Source of the DNA: Klenkia brasiliensis
GTDB taxonomy: Bacteria; Actinomycetota; Actinomycetes; Mycobacteriales; Geodermatophilaceae
NCBI RefSeq assembly: GCF_900100695.1
Contig: NZ_FNCF01000004.1
Coordinates: forward strand, 558,001 to 622,000
Length of the DNA: 64,000 nucleotides
Direction: 5' to 3'
Below are positions 61,795-64,000 of this stretch, piece after piece. Position numbers and translations under genes: made by a program. Below the pieces are notes generated by a model, which was not told the origin of the DNA, did not search any database, and saw only the letters and a list, made by a program, of their open reading frames with translations. The first letter of the stretch is position 1; each line of letters opens with the position of its first letter.

Positions 61795-62553
61795 ATGTCC
61801 GCACCCACCCGACCGCTCGAGGGGCGCGTCGCCCTGGTCACCGGCGCCTCGTCCGGCATCGGCGAGGCCACCGCCGTCGCGCTCGCGCAGGCCGGCGCCG
61901 CGGTCGCCGTCGGCGCCCGCCGGGCCGACCGGCTGGCCGACCTCGCCGCCCGGCTGCGGGCCGAGGGCACCCGGGTGCTGGAGCTCGACCTCGACGTGAC
62001 CGACCCGCAGGCCTGCACCGACGCGGTCGCCCGCACCCGCGCCGAGCTCGGCGGTCTCGACGTCCTGGTCAACAACGCCGGGGTGATGCTGCTGGGCACC
62101 ATCGTCGGCGCCGACCCCGAGGACTGGCGCCGGATGATCGACACCAACGTGCTCGGCCTCATGCACATGACCCACGCGGCGATCGAGGGCATGGTCGAGC
62201 AGGGCTCCGGCGACGTCGTCAACGTCTCCAGCGTCGCCGGCCGGCAGGCCCGCAAGGGCGCCGGCGTCTACAACGCCAGCAAGTGGGCGGTGAACGCCTT
62301 CAGCGAGTCCCTCCGCCAGGAGGTCACCACCCGCGGCGTGCGGATCGGGCTGGTCGAGCCCGGCGCCGTGGCCACCGAGCTGACCGACCACATCACCCAG
62401 CCCGAGGCCAAGGCGGCGTCGAAGAGGATGGCGCAGGAGATGACCCCGCTGCAGTCCGACGACATCGCCCGCGCCGTGGTCTACATGGTCAGCCAGCCGC
62501 GGCACGTCGCGGTCAACGAGGTCCTGGTGCGGCCCACCGACCAGGAGCGGTGA
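61795..62553 (+). CDS. SDR-family NADP-dependent oxidoreductase
   Basis: This classical short-chain dehydrogenase of 252 residues has TGASSGIG (16-23), NNAG (93-96), catalytic Ser145/146, Tyr159 and Lys163 (VNVSSVAG, YNASK). Arg residues after the second strand (GARRADRL) indicate NADP. It is close in style to the YdfG/clavulanate dehydrogenase group acting on hydroxy acids or small alcohols. ATG 61795 has AGGAG 7 nt upstream. It diverges from the Fe-S protein gene and precedes a CodA-like gene. Confidence 0.88.
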   Translation: MSAPTRPLEGRVALVTGASSGIGEATAVALAQAGAAVAVGARRADRLADLAARLRAEGTRVLELDLDVTDPQACTDAVARTRAELGGLDVLVNNAGVMLLGTIVGADPEDWRRMIDTNVLGLMHMTHAAIEGMVEQGSGDVVNVSSVAGRQARKGAGVYNASKWAVNAFSESLRQEVTTRGVRIGLVEPGAVATELTDHITQPEAKAASKRMAQEMTPLQSDDIARAVVYMVSQPRHVAVNEVLVRPTDQER

Positions 62554-62575
62554 CCCGGGCGTCACACCCGTGCGG

Positions 62576-62581
62576 TAGGAC
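62576..62581 (+). promoter_or_regulatory. -10-like TAGGAC, leaderless type
   Basis: TAGGAC, then 7 nt, then ATG 62589. The final T of TANNNT is C here. The 35-bp gap has no Shine-Dalgarno sequence, which favours a leaderless start. Confidence 0.45.
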
Positions 62582-62588
62582 ACCGGCC

Positions 62589-63794
62589 ATGAGCGACCTG
62601 CTGGTGACCGCTGCCCGCCTGCGCGACGGCCGGGTGGTCGACGTCCACGTGGCCGGCGGCCGGGTCGCGTCGATCGCGCCCGCGGGCACGCGCCCGCGGC
62701 CGGACGGCGTCCCGGTGGTGGACGCCGACGGCGGGTTGGTGACCGAGCCGTTCGTCGACGGCCACCTGCACCTGGACAAGGTGCGCACCCTGCCGCTGGC
62801 CGGCGAGGCGGCGCTGGCGGCCTACACCGCCGACGGCATGGCGGAGTCCGCGGCCAGCATCGACCTGGCCAGCGCGGTGAAGGCGCACTGGTCGGTCGAC
62901 CTGCTGCTGCCCAACGTCCGCGAGGTGCTGGCCCTGGGCGTCGAGCACGGCGTGCTGCACGTGCAGGCCTTCGTCGACGTCGACTCCGCCGCCGGGCTGG
63001 TCGGGATGGAGGCGGTGCTGGCCGCCCGGGCCGAGTTCGCCGGCACCGTCGACGTGTCGGTGGTGGCCTTCCCGCAGGACGGCGTGCTGCGCGACCCCGG
63101 CACCGCCGAGCTGGTCGAGGCCGCGCTCGACCTGGGCGCCGACGTGGTGGGCGGCATCCCGTGGATCGAGGACGGCGAGACCGACCAGCGGGCGCACGTG
63201 CAGTGGGCGTGCGCGCTGGCCGCCCGCCGCGGGCTGCGGGTGGCGATGCTGACCGACGACGCCCCCGACCCGACCTACCGCACCACCGGGATGCTGGCCG
63301 AGGCGATGGTCGAGCACGGCCTCATCGGTCGCGGGGTGGCCTGCCACGCCCGCGCGCTGGGCGCCTACGGCCCCGACGAACTGGCCACCGTGGTCGCGCA
63401 GGCGCGCGCGGCGGGGCTGGGGTTCGTCAGCGACCCGCACACCGGCGGCCGGGCGCTGCCGGTGCGCCGGCTGGTCGACGAGGGCCTGGCGGTGGGGCTG
63501 GGCCAGGACGACGTGGAGGACGCCTACTACCCCTTCGGCCGGCACGACCTGCTGGAGGTGGCGTTCCTGGCCGCGCACCTGCTGGAGATGCGCTCGGCGG
63601 CGGACCTGGAGACCCTCGTCGACCTGGTCACCACCTCGGCCGCCCGGGTGCTCGGGCTGACCTCCTACGGGCTGCGCGAGGGCGGGCCGGGCGACCTGCT
63701 GGTGCACGACGCCACCCGCACCGTGGACCTGCTGGCCCGGCACGGGGCGCCGCGCGTGGTGGTGCGGCTCGGCGAGGTCGTGGCTCAGCGCTGA
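62589..63794 (+). CDS. CodA-like amidohydrolase with altered active site
   Basis: This 401-residue amidohydrolase resembles cytosine deaminase and N-isopropylammelide hydrolase. It has the metal motif DGHLHLDK (57-64), the later His in ACHARALG (251-258) and GQDDVEDAYYPFG (305-317), which fits CodA's HDDVFDPWYPLG. The position of CodA's HCDE (His214, Glu217) reads MLTDD (220-224), so one metal ligand His is Leu and the catalytic Glu is Asp. It may have a different metal centre or reaction. Function is not assigned. Its stop overlaps the convergent gene by 10 bp. Confidence 0.78.
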   Translation: MSDLLVTAARLRDGRVVDVHVAGGRVASIAPAGTRPRPDGVPVVDADGGLVTEPFVDGHLHLDKVRTLPLAGEAALAAYTADGMAESAASIDLASAVKAHWSVDLLLPNVREVLALGVEHGVLHVQAFVDVDSAAGLVGMEAVLAARAEFAGTVDVSVVAFPQDGVLRDPGTAELVEAALDLGADVVGGIPWIEDGETDQRAHVQWACALAARRGLRVAMLTDDAPDPTYRTTGMLAEAMVEHGLIGRGVACHARALGAYGPDELATVVAQARAAGLGFVSDPHTGGRALPVRRLVDEGLAVGLGQDDVEDAYYPFGRHDLLEVAFLAAHLLEMRSAADLETLVDLVTTSAARVLGLTSYGLREGGPGDLLVHDATRTVDLLARHGAPRVVVRLGEVVAQR

Positions 63795-64000
63795 CGGGGC
63801 GTCCGCCAGGCGGCCTCCTCGTCGAAGGGCTCGTCGTCCTCGTCGTCGGCGGTGCGCTGCCTGTTCGCGTGCGCCTCCAGCGCCTCGTCGCGGGCCCGTG
63901 CCCGGTCGAACGCCTCGGCCCGCTCCAGCTCGCGGCGCTGCCGCCTGGTGAGCGGGACGTCCTCGCCCTCGGGCAGCTCCACGCGCCAGTCGTCCTGCTG
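63785..64000 (-). CDS. Charged hypothetical protein, 5' end outside window
   Basis: At least 71 C-terminal residues are visible and the frame stays open at the window edge. The sequence is highly charged: DDWRVELPEGEDVPLTRRQR, then RELERAEAFDRARARDEALE, which should be helical or coiled, and an acidic DDEDDEPFDEEAAW near the end. No domain is recognised. GTG 63982 could be a start, but the frame continues upstream with plausible coding sequence, so I treat it as partial. Confidence 0.6.
   Translation of the reverse strand, partial: QQDDWRVELPEGEDVPLTRRQRRELERAEAFDRARARDEALEAHANRQRTADDEDDEPFDEEAAWRTPRQR

Noticed and set aside
48336-63794. Genomic island or prophage
   Set aside because: No integrase, tRNA site, transposase or base-composition break is visible. 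The genes share the GC-rich codon use of their neighbours.

Overview
The window is a 64-kb piece of a very GC-rich actinobacterial chromosome. GTG starts are common, genes overlap by GTGA/ATGA, and there are actinobacterial hallmarks: BldD, the integration host factor mIHF, a degenerate PriA, BldD boxes and many TANNNT -10 elements placed 6-7 nt before the start codon. Gene order and protein style suggest Geodermatophilaceae (Blastococcus, Modestobacter, Geodermatophilus), but this is inference, not a database match. I saw no tRNA, rRNA, CRISPR array, insertion sequence or prophage.

Layout. 0-13 kb: translation and repair genes (3' end of hisS, aspS, rarA, alaS, ruvX, mltG) with two aldo-keto reductases and a class V aminotransferase. 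12.8-19.6 kb: a tightly packed shikimate block (aroE, prepilin peptidase, aroC, aroK, aroB, aroQ) running into pepQ, efp and nusB. 19.6-20.4 kb: bldD faces the pyrimidine operon across a regulatory region holding BldD-box candidates and a PyrR-binding loop. 20.4-30.4 kb: pyrR-pyrB-pyrC-carA-carB-pyrK-pyrD-pyrF, the whole de novo route to UMP except PyrE. 30.4-42 kb: mihF, gmk, rpoZ, coaBC, metK, priA, def, fmt, rsmB and acs. 42-48 kb: rpe, the riboflavin genes ribD-ribE-ribBA-ribH, then hisE-hisG.

The accessory part is 48.3-63.8 kb. A LysR regulator stands between an MFS transporter gene and a divergent six-gene operon: cyclase-family hydrolase, FAD monooxygenase, two-domain extradiol (VOC) dioxygenase, fumarylacetoacetase-like hydrolase, SDR and an alpha/beta hydrolase resembling C-C bond hydrolases. 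Together they look like an uptake and ring-cleavage pathway for an unidentified aromatic or heteroaromatic compound. Almost identical ATC-N9-GAT sites lie before the operon and before the transporter, both 53 bp from a candidate -10. Next come a DUF2877 protein divergent from a PucR regulator, a cobalamin-riboswitch-controlled CbtBA cobalt transporter, a small FhuF-C-like Fe-S protein, an SDR and a CodA-like amidohydrolase with altered active-site residues.

Most of the window is conserved housekeeping sequence. I found no convincing defence or mobile system. The strongest candidates for something undescribed are the LysR-controlled catabolic unit, the His/Asp-rich MltG N-terminus with repeated TGEHPA motifs, the hisE-hisG mini-ORF staircase and the alternative hairpins in the mihF leader.
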